55,902 bases of DNA from Synechococcales cyanobacterium CRU_2_2. GTDB taxonomy: Bacteria; Cyanobacteriota; Cyanobacteriia; PCC-9006; JAAUQQ01. The stretch lies in NCBI GenBank assembly GCA_012034805.1, contig JAAUOP010000015.1, positions 1 to 55,902 of the forward strand, in the 5' to 3' direction. The translations under genes were made by a program, and so were the position numbers. A model generated the notes under the pieces. It searched no databases, was not told where the DNA came from, and saw only the letters and a list, made by a program, of their open reading frames with translations. Positions 37,302 to 46,911 of this stretch are shown here, piece after piece. Position 1 is the stretch's first letter; each line of letters opens with the position of its first letter.

Positions 37302-38333
37302 CTAATCCTCCGCAAAGATATACTTGCGCAGCTCACTCGGATCCGGCTCCGGGCTATCAAGGCCAAACTGAACCGCGTCATCCACCACGGCCTGAATTTT
37401 TTGGTCGATCCCTTTGAGCTCCTCCTGGCTGGCGAGGTTATGCTCCACCAGGTAAGCCGCAAGCCGCTTAATCGGATCCTTCGCTAGCCAGAATTCCTTC
37501 TCTTCCTTCGATCGCAGCTCGTCGGGATCCGCCAGCGAATGGCCCCGGAAGCGATAGGTCAGCGCCTCAATCAGCGTTGGCCCCTCGCCAGCTCGCGCCC
37601 GCCGCACGGCCTCCTTCACCACCGCGCGCACCGCCAAGACATCCATGCCATCCACCTCAAACCCCGGCATCCCAAAGGCTTCCGCTTTTTTGTAGATTTT
37701 GGGCGAAGAAGTCGCGCGCTCGTGGGCCATGCCGATCGCCCACTTGTTGTTTTCAACCACGTACAAAATCGGCAGCTTCCACAGCGCCGCCATATTCAAA
37801 CATTCAAAAAACTGGCCATTATTCGTCGTGCCATCGCCAAAAAACGCCGCCGTCACCTGATCCGCCGAGGCATCGCCCATAGATTCGCGCCGATACTTCG
37901 TCTGGAAGGCTGCCCCCGTGGCCACCGGAATCCCTTCGCCAATGAATGCAAAACCGCCCAACAGCCGATGCTTGGCCGAGAACAAATGCATCGAGCCCCC
38001 CCGACCCCGACTGCATCCCGTCTCCTTACCAAACAACTCCGCCATCACCTCCCGCGCGGGCACACCGCAACTCAGGGCGTGGACATGATCCCGGTAGGTA
38101 CTACACACGTAATCTTCACCGGGGCGCATGGTTTGAATCACCCCCGTCGAGACCGCTTCTTGGCCGTTGTAGAGGTGAACAAACCCGAACATTTTGCCCC
38201 GGTAATACATCTCGGCACACTTGTCTTCAAACGTGCGGCCCAGAACCATGTCTTCATAGAGACGAAGACCCTCTTCCTTCGATACTTCGGCAATACTGGC
38301 CTGAAATGTGGGCAGTGGTCGTTCCTGAATCAT
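37302..38333 (-). CDS. pdhA: Pyruvate dehydrogenase E1 component subunit alpha
   Basis: 343 residues from the ATG at 38333 ([10 protein letters not shown]). It forms an alpha2beta2 E1 with PdhB, decarboxylating pyruvate and passing the acetyl group to lipoyl-E2. The thiamine pyrophosphate motif is [15 protein letters not shown], ending in [11 protein letters not shown] and the R-F-R-G-H-S phosphorylation-loop-like region are present. An upstream TTG would add 11 residues. The beta subunit is not in the window. Confidence 0.95.
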   Translation of the reverse strand: MIQERPLPTFQASIAEVSKEEGLRLYEDMVLGRTFEDKCAEMYYRGKMFGFVHLYNGQEAVSTGVIQTMRPGEDYVCSTYRDHVHALSCGVPAREVMAELFGKETGCSRGRGGSMHLFSAKHRLLGGFAFIGEGIPVATGAAFQTKYRRESMGDASADQVTAAFFGDGTTNNGQFFECLNMAALWKLPILYVVENNKWAIGMAHERATSSPKIYKKAEAFGMPGFEVDGMDVLAVRAVVKEAVRRARAGEGPTLIEALTYRFRGHSLADPDELRSKEEKEFWLAKDPIKRLAAYLVEHNLASQEELKGIDQKIQAVVDDAVQFGLDSPEPDPSELRKYIFAED

Positions 38334-38755
38334 GGGGGTGTTGTCCTTTTCCTCTACCGAGTTCAAATCGCTGAATCAAGCTCAATCAATATAATCCTCA
38401 ACCGAGTAAGCCGTCACGCCTCGCCTAAAGCTCGGGCCATAGCATAACGCCTTCGGTTTGTTCAAGGGGGAGAAGCCAGCTTTGCCAAGCTTAACGTTGC
38501 ACCCTTGCGCAGTGCGAACGAAACCTTTTTGATTGACAGTATCTTGACAATATTGTCTACTCTATGAGTTGCGCGTTGTCGCGATCGCCCCAACGCAGCC
38601 TGATATTCTATACTTCCGAGTTAGGGTTTGACGGCTTAGGGTCGGGGGATCTGAGGGCGCAGTCGTCCATACGCAGGCTGTAAGGTTCGAGTCGTTTTGC
38701 TCCAAGTTTGTCTTCAACTGTTTGTATTCAAGTTTTCGCCTGGGGACAGTGAATC
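38334..38755. other. Divergent upstream region of pdhA and the ARC6 homologue
   Basis: About 420 bases without a gene. It contains a 12-bp perfect palindrome GACAATATTGTC at 38546-38557, overlapping TTGACA, and a possible TTGACA-N19-TACTCT box pair (38533-38563). Confidence 0.5.
38533..38563 (+). promoter_or_regulatory. Candidate promoter with operator-like palindrome
   Basis: TTGACA (38533-38538), TTGACA again (38544-38549) within the palindrome GACAATATTGTC, and TACTCT (38558-38563) at 19-base spacing. It lies about 190 bases before the ARC6 start. The spacing is long, so promoter function is uncertain. Confidence 0.28.
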
Positions 38756-41032
38756 GTGCGCATTCCGCTCGACTACTATCGAATTTTAGGGCTACCAACG
38801 CAAGCCACTGTGGAGCAAGTGCAACAGGCCCATGGCGATCGCATCTTGCAATTGCCCCGGCGGGAGTATTCCGAGCCTGCGATCGCCGCGCGTCGTGAGC
38901 TGCTGGACGAAGCCTACAGCGTGCTGTCAAACGAGAGCGATCGCAAAAAATACGACGCCCGATTTTTGCAGCAGACCAGCAGCCTGGGTAGAAATTCCGG
39001 CGCAAATTCCGGCACAAATTCCGGCACAGGCACCGGACGGGAGTCCGGCGCAGCGCTCCAACATCCCCACATCACCATTGAAGACAACCAGCTGATTGGG
39101 GCACTACTGCTGCTCCAAGAGCTAGGCGAATACGAGCTGGTGCTGAAGCTGGGCGAAGACTGTCTGGCCCAATCCAAATCGCCCAAAGCCACCGCCGCCG
39201 ATGTCGATCTGATAGCGGCAGACGTCGCTCTCACCGTTGCCCTCGCCTACTTAGAACTCGGGCGAGAACAGTGGCAGCAGTCCCACTACGAAAATGCCGC
39301 TGCCTCTCTCGAAGCGGGCCAGGATCTGCTCCTGCGTGAAGGCCTCTTTGCCGGGGTGCGGGGCGAGGTGCGCAGCGATCTCTATCGCCTGCGGCCCTAC
39401 CGGGTTCTCGAGCTGGTTTCCCAACCCCTAGACAGCACTGGCCAGCGCCAGAAAGGCATCCAGGTGTTGCAGGAGATGCTCCAGGAGCGCAACGGCATCG
39501 ACGGCAACGGTGACGACCAGTCTGGTCTCAGCGTGGACGATTTTTGCGGTTCGTGCAGCAGTTGCGCGACTATCTCACGGTTGAGGAACAGCAAACGCTC
39601 TTCGAAGCCGAAGCCCGCCGCCCCTCTGCCGTGGCCTCCTACCTGGCGGTCTACGCCCTAATGGCACGGGGATTTGCCGAGCATCAACCCACCTTGACCC
39701 ATCGGGCCAAAACCCTGTTGGGCGGCCTGAGCAAGCGCCAAGATGTCCATCTCGAGCAATCAGTGTGCGCGCTGATGCTGGGCCAAACCGAAGAAGCCAG
39801 CCGTGCCCTAGAATTTAGCCAAGAATTTGAGCCCCTCGCCTTTATTCGAGAGCATTCCCAAGGCTCGCCGGATTTATTGCCTGGACTTTGTCTCTATGCC
39901 GAGCGCTGGCTCCAGGAAGAAGTTTTCCTCAACTTCCGCGATCTCAAAGGCCAGCAGGCCACCCTTAAGGCCTATTTTGCTGATCCTCAGGTGCAAAACT
40001 TCCTAGAGACCCTGCCAACAGAAACCGCCTCTGAAACCTGGGGCGTTCCCCTCGGTGCCGCAGCCCCGCGCGGCAATGGATCGGTGGTGCAAAGTGGTGG
40101 GGTGGGCATGGCAGCGGGTCTGAACGGCAACGGTTATGGGGCTTCTACGGCCACCTTGGAAATACCGACCGAGCCTGCGATCGCCCGTCCCCGTCGAGCC
40201 CAGATGGTAGCCGCAGCGGTCGGCTCAGCAGGCATTGCAGCGTTTGGCAGTGGCAACCGGGGTACGAATTCAGGGGGTAACCCTAGGGACAATTACGACA
40301 CTGACCCTGGAGAGAATGGGCGATCGCCCCCAGACCTATGGGGCATCCCCAGCCGCTTCTGCGACCAGCCGCAGACAGCGCCGTCGCCCTGAGCGTGCCG
40401 GACGTTCTTCGCTCAAGCTCGGTCGCATCCTGCTTTTGGCGGGTGGTACCCTATTGACCCTGTTGTTGTTGTTCGCCCTGCTCAGTCGAGTCTTTGCTTG
40501 GGTGGGATCCTGGGGAAAACAGGATGCCAACAACGCTGCCAAAACCACCCAAGTGACCAAGCTAGAAAAAGATCAGTTGGCCATTAGTCTCAACGAGCCG
40601 GTTTTATCTAATTTCGCCGCTGTTGGCAGTGTCAGCAAGGTCAGCGCCACGGGCACTCTGGATAAAGCCAAGGCCCAGCAAGTCATTGAGCTTTGGCTGG
40701 GCACCAAGGTCGATGTCTTTGGCAAGGATTATAAACTCGACCTCTTGCCCAATGTACTGACCGGAGAAGCCCTCACCACCTGGCAGGGCGAGGGAGAACT
40801 CTCCAAAGGTGACGGCATTACGGTTCAGTACGAGCACAAGCTCGCGATCGATGATGTCCAAGCTGGCGAGAGTCCCGACAAAGCCGCAGTCTTGGCAACG
40901 GTTACCGAGATTGCCAAGTACTACCAAAACGGCGAGGTCATCAGCGTTCGAGACGATCGCGATCTTCAACTGCGTTACAACTTGCTCCAAGAAGACGGCA
41001 GTTGGAAAATTAGCAGCATGGGCGTCCGGTAA
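38756..41032 (+). pseudogene. ftn2: ARC6/Ftn2 cell-division protein, interrupted by two compensating indels
   Basis: Ftn2/ARC6 anchors FtsZ at the membrane in cyanobacteria and plastids. Piece 1 starts at GTG 38756 with a J-domain-like helix set (D-Y-Y-R-I-L-G-L near the start, S-D-R-K-K-Y-D) and runs to about 39540. Piece 2 (about 39545-40270) continues F-V-Q-Q-L-R-D-Y-L-T. Piece 3 (about 40270-41032) returns to the first frame, with a membrane segment (I-L-L-L-A-G-G-T-L-L-T-L-L-L-L-F) and the C-terminal DUF4101 domain. The first break is in the T5 run 39541-39545: one more T gives the expected D-D-F-L-R-F. The second is probably one extra G in the G5 run 40273-40277. Full-length conservation suggests errors rather than loss. 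Confidence 0.8.
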
Positions 41033-41079
41033 GATGGAGAGCAAAGCAGCGACTCGATGTGTTTTGAGGAGAACTCGCC

Positions 41080-42339
41080 ATGCTTCCCTATCTGTTAGCC
41101 TTCGTCGTGGCCGTGGCCGGTTTGGCACTCTATGCAACCGCCTTTTTCTTTCCGAATCTCTATCGCAAACATGATCTGATCTGGAGCGGTGTAGCCCTGT
41201 TTTATGGGCTCGTGCTCTGGTTTTGTGCCAAGCGACTCACCGGGGCCGTGCTACTGGGGCAAACGGCTAGCGTGGCGTTGATCGGCTGGCTTGGGTTCCA
41301 GGCCTTCCAATTTCGCTGGAGCCAGCTGCCATCGAACGAGCAAGCCAGCATTGCCGATGGCTCAACGGTGAAGCAACGGGTCGAGCAACTCAAAACCACC
41401 AACTGGAAAGAAGTGGCCCAGACCACCTCAGCACGGGTCAAGGATGTGGCCGCAGGCGCTGCGGGCGTGGCTGCCGGTACCGCCGCTAGTGTGACTGGAG
41501 CGGTGCAAACGGCAGAATCCTCCTCAGAAGGTTCAACTCCAATTGCCGCAGTGACCGATCTTGTGGTCAAGCTCAAGGGCCTCTTCCAAGGTCGTAAGAC
41601 CCACGGAAAAAAATACGTTCGGCCTGACGCTTCCAATGCTGCCACGACCACCTACGAAGCCGACTGGGATGATTTAGAAGAAGAAACAGCCAAAGAAAGT
41701 ACTGCCGAAGAAAGTACACCAGAGGAAAGCACAACACCAGAGGAAAGCACAACACCAGAGGAAAGCACAACTCCAGAGGAAAGCACAGCTCCAGAGGAAA
41801 GCACAACTGAAGACAGTACCGTCAAGAGCGATGCAGTCCCGACAACCGCACCTGAAGCGCCGATCGCCGAGGCTGAGCCTTCAGAACCAGCGCCTTTAGA
41901 ACCAGAACCTCCGGAACCAGAGCCTTCAGAATTAGCATCCGCAGCGCGAGAAGCAAACGCGGCCAGCGATGAGCCTAGTACAGTGCCAGATTTGGCTGAA
42001 GAGATCGGGGGCGCTGACGCAGAGGCCGTTCAGCCTGAGGATACTTCTCCTGAAGAAATCCTGGAGGTCGCCCAGGACAAAGCAGCTGAAGATGCGGAAC
42101 CTGTAGAAGCAGAGGACTCAGAACTAGAGGACTCAGAACCAGAAGCTTCAGAACCAGAACCTGTAGAACCAGAAGCTTCAGAACCAGAAGCTTCAGAACC
42201 AGAAGCTTCAGAACCAGAAGCTTCAGAACCAGAGCTTTTGGAGCCAGAAGAATCTCAGGCATTATCCGAGGAAGACTACTCCCAAGAGCCTCCGGAGGAG
42301 GACTATTCCCAAGAACTGCCGCCAGACCTTACTGCCTAG
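41080..42339 (+). CDS. ycf66: Ycf66 family protein with long repetitive acidic tail
   Basis: A 419-residue protein with GAGGAG upstream of the ATG. The N-terminal about 90 residues have hydrophobic segments (about 3-24, 37-52, 57-72) and match Ycf66, conserved in cyanobacteria and some plastids, function unknown. A coiled-coil-like central part follows. The tail has P-E-E-S-T-T repeats (18-bp units, 41710-41800) and E-P-E-A-S repeats (15-bp units, about 42140-42240), far longer than usual. Confidence 0.82.
   Translation: MLPYLLAFVVAVAGLALYATAFFFPNLYRKHDLIWSGVALFYGLVLWFCAKRLTGAVLLGQTASVALIGWLGFQAFQFRWSQLPSNEQASIADGSTVKQRVEQLKTTNWKEVAQTTSARVKDVAAGAAGVAAGTAASVTGAVQTAESSSEGSTPIAAVTDLVVKLKGLFQGRKTHGKKYVRPDASNAATTTYEADWDDLEEETAKESTAEESTPEESTTPEESTTPEESTTPEESTAPEESTTEDSTVKSDAVPTTAPEAPIAEAEPSEPAPLEPEPPEPEPSELASAAREANAASDEPSTVPDLAEEIGGADAEAVQPEDTSPEEILEVAQDKAAEDAEPVEAEDSELEDSEPEASEPEPVEPEASEPEASEPEASEPEASEPELLEPEESQALSEEDYSQEPPEEDYSQELPPDLTA
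41710..41805 (+). repeat. 18-bp in-frame coding repeat in ycf66
   Basis: CCAGAGGAAAGCACAACA-type units recur about five times, encoding P-E-E-S-T-T. The 18-bp period keeps the reading frame. Confidence 0.85.
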
Positions 42340-42414
42340 CGCGAGATCGGAGACATCCCACGGGTGGCTCCCTCGATTGGTTAGGGCATTTCGGCGATCG
42401 CCCCTCCTCGCCCC

Positions 42415-42963
42415 CTAGGGATTACTCACCACCGACAGCTGAGGCGTGCTGAAATCAGTCAGACCGTCTTTCGCCAACTGGTCTCGCAGGCTTGAAACAG
42501 AATCTTTAGCCGCCGCAGGCCACTGGAACTGGGTAACCGCTACGGCACTGCTCGGCTGACCACCCTGACAGGTACCTTGGACTAAGACTGGGAAAATGCG
42601 TTGCTGGGAATAAACAATCACACCGCTGCCAAGGCCCTGGCGGAGAGCGGGCTGAATTTGTTGCTGTTGGGTTGCCTGACCCTGGATGGTGCGCCGGACT
42701 TGAAGTCCATCCCACTCCACAATGATATCGTTTTCCCCGATCCAAGTTCCCAGTGAAAGACAGATGGCTTGTTGATAGTGTGAGGGCAGTGCTAGGTGAT
42801 AGCTGTAGGTTGGCAATGGTGCCAAACAATCATGGCTTTTGTCTGCTTTGGGAGTACATTCTCCCGAAAAGTTATCCCAATTTGTTGCGCGGGCTGAAGA
42901 CGCGTGAAACACAGGAAAACAGGCGATGGAAAATATAGCAGCGAAAGCAAATACAGATCGCAT
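42415..42963 (-). CDS. Hypothetical secreted protein
   Basis: A 182-residue protein with a signal peptide (M-R-S-V-F-A-F-A-A-I-F-S-I-A, cleavage near A-R-A). Three cysteines after it (in E-C-T-P, H-D-C-L and A-I-C-L) and the later G-T-C-Q could form disulfides. No family recognised. Convergent with ycf66, about 75 bases away. Confidence 0.6.
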   Translation of the reverse strand: MRSVFAFAAIFSIACFPVFHASSARATNWDNFSGECTPKADKSHDCLAPLPTYSYHLALPSHYQQAICLSLGTWIGENDIIVEWDGLQVRRTIQGQATQQQQIQPALRQGLGSGVIVYSQQRIFPVLVQGTCQGGQPSSAVAVTQFQWPAAAKDSVSSLRDQLAKDGLTDFSTPQLSVVSNP

Positions 42964-43331
42964 AGATTCAGCAAGAATGTAGAACTTTAGCGGCTTAAAC
43001 GATGAACAACCCTAGCGTTCCCGTCTTTTTGGAGAGGTAAATTTGGCTGTTTTTATCGTTTTCGATGAATTTAAGATGGATTAAATCATTGAGCTAACAG
43101 AGAGAAACAGTTAACATTTGAGTTTTACGGAAGGGCATAAATTGCTGCTCATGAATTGAGATTGATGACTGGGGTTAAAATTTGCGGGACAGAACCCTTG
43201 TGGCTCCTTGTCTCTCTAGCGGATAATAGAAAATACGTTTGAAGCGCCCGAGATTATGCAACGCGCCGACCCGAACGTGAGCCTTGGCGCTCAGCCCCAG
43301 ATCCCACCTGCCCTCTAACCGACTCAACACC
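42964..43331. other. Non-coding region upstream of ileS
   Basis: About 370 bases, divergent from the secreted hypothetical. No hairpin-anticodon leader or other regulatory RNA was recognised. In-frame codons upstream of 43332 do not match the IleRS N-terminus. Confidence 0.4.
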
Positions 43332-46325
43332 GTGACAGACGCTCAAAACTCCAGCCTCCCCTCGGCCCCCCAAGAAGAATCCAGCAAGTCCTACAAGGAC
43401 ACGATTAATCTGCTGAAAACCGATTTCAGCATGCGGGCCAACGCAACCCAGCGAGAGCCGGAAATTCAGGCATTCTGGGCCGAGCGCGAGATCTATGAGC
43501 GGCTGTCCCAGGACAATCCCGGTGACACCTTTGTGCTTCACGATGGGCCACCCTACGCCAATGGCTCGTTGCACATGGGCCATGCGATGAACAAAGTCCT
43601 GAAGGACATCATCAATCGCTATCAGCTGCTCCAGGGCAAGAAAGTTCGCTATATCCCCGGCTGGGACTGCCACGGTCTGCCAATCGAGCTCAAGGTGCTG
43701 CAATCGATGAAGTCGAGCGATCGCCAAGCCCTCACCCCGATTACGCTGCGGCAAAAGGCCAAGGCCTGGGCGCTCGAGCAAGTCGAAGGCCAAAAAGCCA
43801 GCTTTAAGCGCTACGGGGTTTGGGGCGATTGGGATCACCCCTATCTGACGCTGCAGCCGGAATATGAAGCGGCGCAAATCGATGTGTTTGGGGAAATGTT
43901 TCTCAAGGGCTATATCTATCGAGGACTAAAGCCAGTGCACTGGAGCCCCAGTTCGCGCACGGCGCTGGCAGAGGCGGAGCTGGAGTATCCCGACGGGCAT
44001 GTCTCCCAAAGTATTTATGTGGCCTTTCGGATGACCAGCGTTCCGCCCGCGCTGCGCATGGCGATCGGCGAGTATTTCCCTGACCTGGGTCTGGCGATTT
44101 GGACGACGACGCCCTGGACGATTCCTGGCAACTTGGCGGTGGCGGTCAATGGCGATTTGACCTATGCCTTGGTGGACACGGGGGCCGACAACCTGACGGC
44201 GGCGGCTCGAACACAAGTGCCGAAGTATTTGGTCGTGGCGGATGATTTGGTCACGGCCCTAGCTGAAAAGCTGGGTCAACCCGTCGAAGTGGTCGCACGC
44301 GTCACGGGCAAATCCCTGGAACACGCGACCTACCAGCATCCCCTGTTCGATCGCGAGAGCCCCGTGGTGATCGGTGGCGATTACATTACGACGGACTCGG
44401 GCACCGGCTTGGTGCATACGGCTCCGGGCCATGGCCAAGATGACTACCTGGTCGGCCAGCGCTACGGCTTGCCGATTCTCAGTCCGGTGGACGATGCGGG
44501 CAATCTGACGGCGGAGGCCGGGCCGTTTGTGGGGTTGAATGTGCTCAAAGATGCCAATGATGCCATTATTCAGGCACTCGATGAAGCTGGAGCGCTGATC
44601 AAGCAAGAGGCCTACGGTCACCGCTATCCCTACGACTGGCGGACGAAAAAACCGACGATCTTCCGGGCGACGGAGCAGTGGTTTGCGTCGGTGGAGGGTT
44701 TTCGGGAGGAGGCACTCAAGGCGATCGCCCAGGTCAACTGGATTCCGGCGATCGGCGAAAATCGGATTACGGCGATGGTGAGCGATCGCTCCGACTGGTG
44801 CATCTCCCGCCAGCGCACCTGGGGCGTTCCCATCCCAGTCTTCTACGATGAGGAAACCCACGAGCCCCTGCTCACCGAGGCCACCATCACCCACATCCGC
44901 GACCTGATTGCCGAGCACGGTTCCGACGTCTGGTGGGAGCGCGAGGTGAGCGAGCTCTTGCCAGAGTCCTACCGCAGTAATGGCCGCAGCTACCGCAAGG
45001 GAACGGATACCATGGACGTGTGGTTTGATTCGGGCTCGTCTTGGAATGCGGTGGTGCAACAGCGAATTGCGAATCCTAGCCCGACCCAGAACAGCCCGAC
45101 CCAGGACAGCTCGACGGAGGTTGGTTCGTCCCTACGGGCTGATTTGTATTTGGAAGGATCGGATCAGCACCGGGGCTGGTTTCAGTCGAGCCTGCTGACC
45201 AGCGTCGCCGTCACTGGCCATGCGCCCTACAAAACCGTCTTGACCCACGGGTTTGCGCTGGACGAAAAAGGGTACAAAATGAGCAAATCCCTCGGCAATG
45301 TGGTCGATCCCGCAGAAATTATCAACGGTGGCAAGAACCAAAAGCAAGACCCACCCTACGGCGCGGATGTCCTACGGCTGTGGGTGTCGTCGGTGGACTA
45401 TTCGAGCGATGTACCCATTGGCAAAACCATCTTGAAGCAGATGGCAGATGTCTATCGCAAAATTCGCAATACGGCCCGCTATTTGATTGGCAATTTGCAT
45501 GACTTTGACCCCAAAACCGATGCTGTTGCCTACGCGGATCTCGCTGAGCTCGATCGCTATATGCTCCACCGCATCACCGAGGTGTTTTCGGAAGTCGATG
45601 ATGCCTATCAAACCTATCAGTTCTTCCGGTTTTTCCAGACGGTGCAGAACTTTTGTGTGGTGGATCTCTCCAATTTCTATTTGGATATTGCCAAGGATCG
45701 GCTCTACATCAGTGCGACAAATGCGGCTCGGCGGCGCAGTTGTCAGACGGTGATGCAGATTGCCCTGGAGAATTTGGCGAAAGCCATTGCCCCGGTGCTC
45801 TCCCACATGGCCGAGGACATTTGGCAAAACCTACCCTACGCCACCGAACATGAATCCGTCTTCCAATCGGGCTGGCTAACCCTGGATCAAACCTGGAGCC
45901 AACCCCAACTGACGGAATCTTGGCAGGTGTTGCGCAGCCTCCGGGACGAGGTCAATAAGGTATTGGAACAGGCCCGTCAGAACAAAGCGATCGGCTCTTC
46001 TCTGGAGGCGCGGGTGCTGTTATTTGTGGCGGATGCTGCGCTGAAGCAACGGCTAGCGACGATGAACCCGGACAGCCTAGCGGGCAATGGCGTGGATGAA
46101 CTGCGCTATCTGTTTCTGGTGTCAGGGGTGGAGCTGGTGGATGAACCGACGGCGCTCGAAGCGTTGGAGTATAAAGCTGAGGTGGCGGGGTTTGCGATTG
46201 GCGTGGCGGATGCGAGAGGGAAGAAAGTGCGATCGTGCTGGAATTATTCCGTCCATGTGGGCGATTCGGCAGAAGACCCCAGAATTTGTGAGCGTTGCGT
46301 GGAGGCGTTGGCTGGAGTTAGCTAG
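43332..46325 (+). CDS. ileS: Isoleucyl-tRNA synthetase
   Basis: Charges tRNA-Ile. 997 residues from the GTG at 43332, chosen because the following Y-K-D-T-I-N-L-L-K-T-D-F-S-M-R matches the family start; a TTG 16 codons earlier is possible. The HIGH-type motif P-P-Y-A-N-G-S-L-H-M-G-H, the editing-domain region (T-T-T-P-W-T-I-P) and Y-K-M-S-K-S-L-G-N are intact. Two oddities are present. There is a roughly 20-residue insert (P-T-Q-N-S-P-T-Q-D-S-S) before the Y-L-E-G-S-D-Q-H motif, partly made from a dispersed DNA repeat. In the C-terminal zinc finger the expected K-C-x-R-C-W reads K-V-R-S-C-W (Val966), so the first Cys is missing; C-E-R-C is intact. Confidence 0.95.
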   Translation: MTDAQNSSLPSAPQEESSKSYKDTINLLKTDFSMRANATQREPEIQAFWAEREIYERLSQDNPGDTFVLHDGPPYANGSLHMGHAMNKVLKDIINRYQLLQGKKVRYIPGWDCHGLPIELKVLQSMKSSDRQALTPITLRQKAKAWALEQVEGQKASFKRYGVWGDWDHPYLTLQPEYEAAQIDVFGEMFLKGYIYRGLKPVHWSPSSRTALAEAELEYPDGHVSQSIYVAFRMTSVPPALRMAIGEYFPDLGLAIWTTTPWTIPGNLAVAVNGDLTYALVDTGADNLTAAARTQVPKYLVVADDLVTALAEKLGQPVEVVARVTGKSLEHATYQHPLFDRESPVVIGGDYITTDSGTGLVHTAPGHGQDDYLVGQRYGLPILSPVDDAGNLTAEAGPFVGLNVLKDANDAIIQALDEAGALIKQEAYGHRYPYDWRTKKPTIFRATEQWFASVEGFREEALKAIAQVNWIPAIGENRITAMVSDRSDWCISRQRTWGVPIPVFYDEETHEPLLTEATITHIRDLIAEHGSDVWWEREVSELLPESYRSNGRSYRKGTDTMDVWFDSGSSWNAVVQQRIANPSPTQNSPTQDSSTEVGSSLRADLYLEGSDQHRGWFQSSLLTSVAVTGHAPYKTVLTHGFALDEKGYKMSKSLGNVVDPAEIINGGKNQKQDPPYGADVLRLWVSSVDYSSDVPIGKTILKQMADVYRKIRNTARYLIGNLHDFDPKTDAVAYADLAELDRYMLHRITEVFSEVDDAYQTYQFFRFFQTVQNFCVVDLSNFYLDIAKDRLYISATNAARRRSCQTVMQIALENLAKAIAPVLSHMAEDIWQNLPYATEHESVFQSGWLTLDQTWSQPQLTESWQVLRSLRDEVNKVLEQARQNKAIGSSLEARVLLFVADAALKQRLATMNPDSLAGNGVDELRYLFLVSGVELVDEPTALEALEYKAEVAGFAIGVADARGKKVRSCWNYSVHVGDSAEDPRICERCVEALAGVS
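45123..45136 (+). repeat. Dispersed repeat fragment inside ileS
   Basis: GGTTCGTCCCTACG is identical to 32493-32506. It encodes part of the extra residues before the synthetase's Y-L-E-G-S-D-Q-H motif. Confidence 0.7.
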
Positions 46326-46477
46326 AGACGGGTGAGTCCGACTTTGACAGCTTTGAGCAGGGTTCGACACTGTTCGGGGTCGAGCTGGATGGCTTGGTGT
46401 CGGTGAGTCAGGGCGAGGTCGGGGTGACCGCTGAGGGCGTGGGCGCGGGCTGGGTTGTAGAGGATAAGTTCGTGTCA
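46322..46477 (-). pseudogene. Truncated TPR tail, copy 1
   Basis: On the minus strand a short frame reads L-Y-N-P-A-R-A-H-A-L-S-G-H-P-D-L-A-L-T, then H-Q-A-I-Q-L-D-P-E-Q-C-R-T-L. This is clearly the same as the end of the TPR protein at 48190 (L-Y-N-K-A-C-A-Y-A-L-S-S-Q-P-D-L). It has no start codon, and stops occur upstream. It abuts the ileS stop. A diverged remnant of the ATPase-TPR gene. Confidence 0.75.
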
Positions 46478-46512
46478 TCAGGCTTGGTTTCGAGGGCTTT
46501 GCCGAACCGGGT

Positions 46513-46575
46513 GAATGGGCTCACAGGAAGATATGCAAGAATAGGCGAACTGGATCTTTTTGCAGAGTTAGTGCT
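46513..46575 (+). repeat. Conserved cassette leader, copy 1
   Basis: Starts GAATGGGCTCACAGGAAGAT and ends TTTTTGCAGAGTTAGTGCT right before the ATG at 46576. It aligns along its length with 47297-47361 (AAATGGGCACACCCCAAGAC to TTTTGCAGCATTAGCGCGCT). Non-coding, shared by two unrelated gene pairs. Confidence 0.65.
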
Positions 46576-46911
46576 ATGGCAACTCAGTTTATTACGGATG
46601 AGGCGGGTAAACGGCTGGGTGTTGTGCTGGACTGGACAACCTATCAAAGGCTTGTGTGTGTTGAGATTCAGGATCCTGAGTTGTTGCCGGGGGTGGGCGC
46701 AGAGGAGTTGTCGATTCTGGCCTATGTCAGTTTGGCGTCTGATTTGCAGCAAGAACTCAGTAAACTTTTGGAACAGAATCGGGAAGGGCAGATGTCGGAA
46801 TCTGAGGCTAAGCGTCTTGATGAGTTGTTGGCTCAGGTCGATCGGCTCAATATCCTCAAGGCTCGGGCAAAGTACACGATTGAGCAGTTGTATGCACAGT
46901 CTGTTGCATGA
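46576..46911 (+). CDS. Small hypothetical protein, first gene of a two-gene cassette
   Basis: A 111-residue protein, M-A-T-Q-F-I-T-D-E-A-G-K-R-L-G-V-V-L onward. The N-terminal F-I-T-D-E-x-G-K-R-x-G-V-V-L-D-W-x-T-Y resembles small cyanobacterial antitoxin-like proteins that precede a nuclease gene. The C-terminal half is helical and charged. Its TGA overlaps the ATG of the HNH fragment (ATGA), so translation is coupled. Antitoxin role is an inference. Confidence 0.6.
   Translation: MATQFITDEAGKRLGVVLDWTTYQRLVCVEIQDPELLPGVGAEELSILAYVSLASDLQQELSKLLEQNREGQMSESEAKRLDELLAQVDRLNILKARAKYTIEQLYAQSVA

Noticed and set aside
38690-38705. T-loop-like GGTTCGAGTC before ftn2
   Set aside because: No acceptor stem, anticodon arm or D-loop partner can be drawn around it, so it is not a tRNA.
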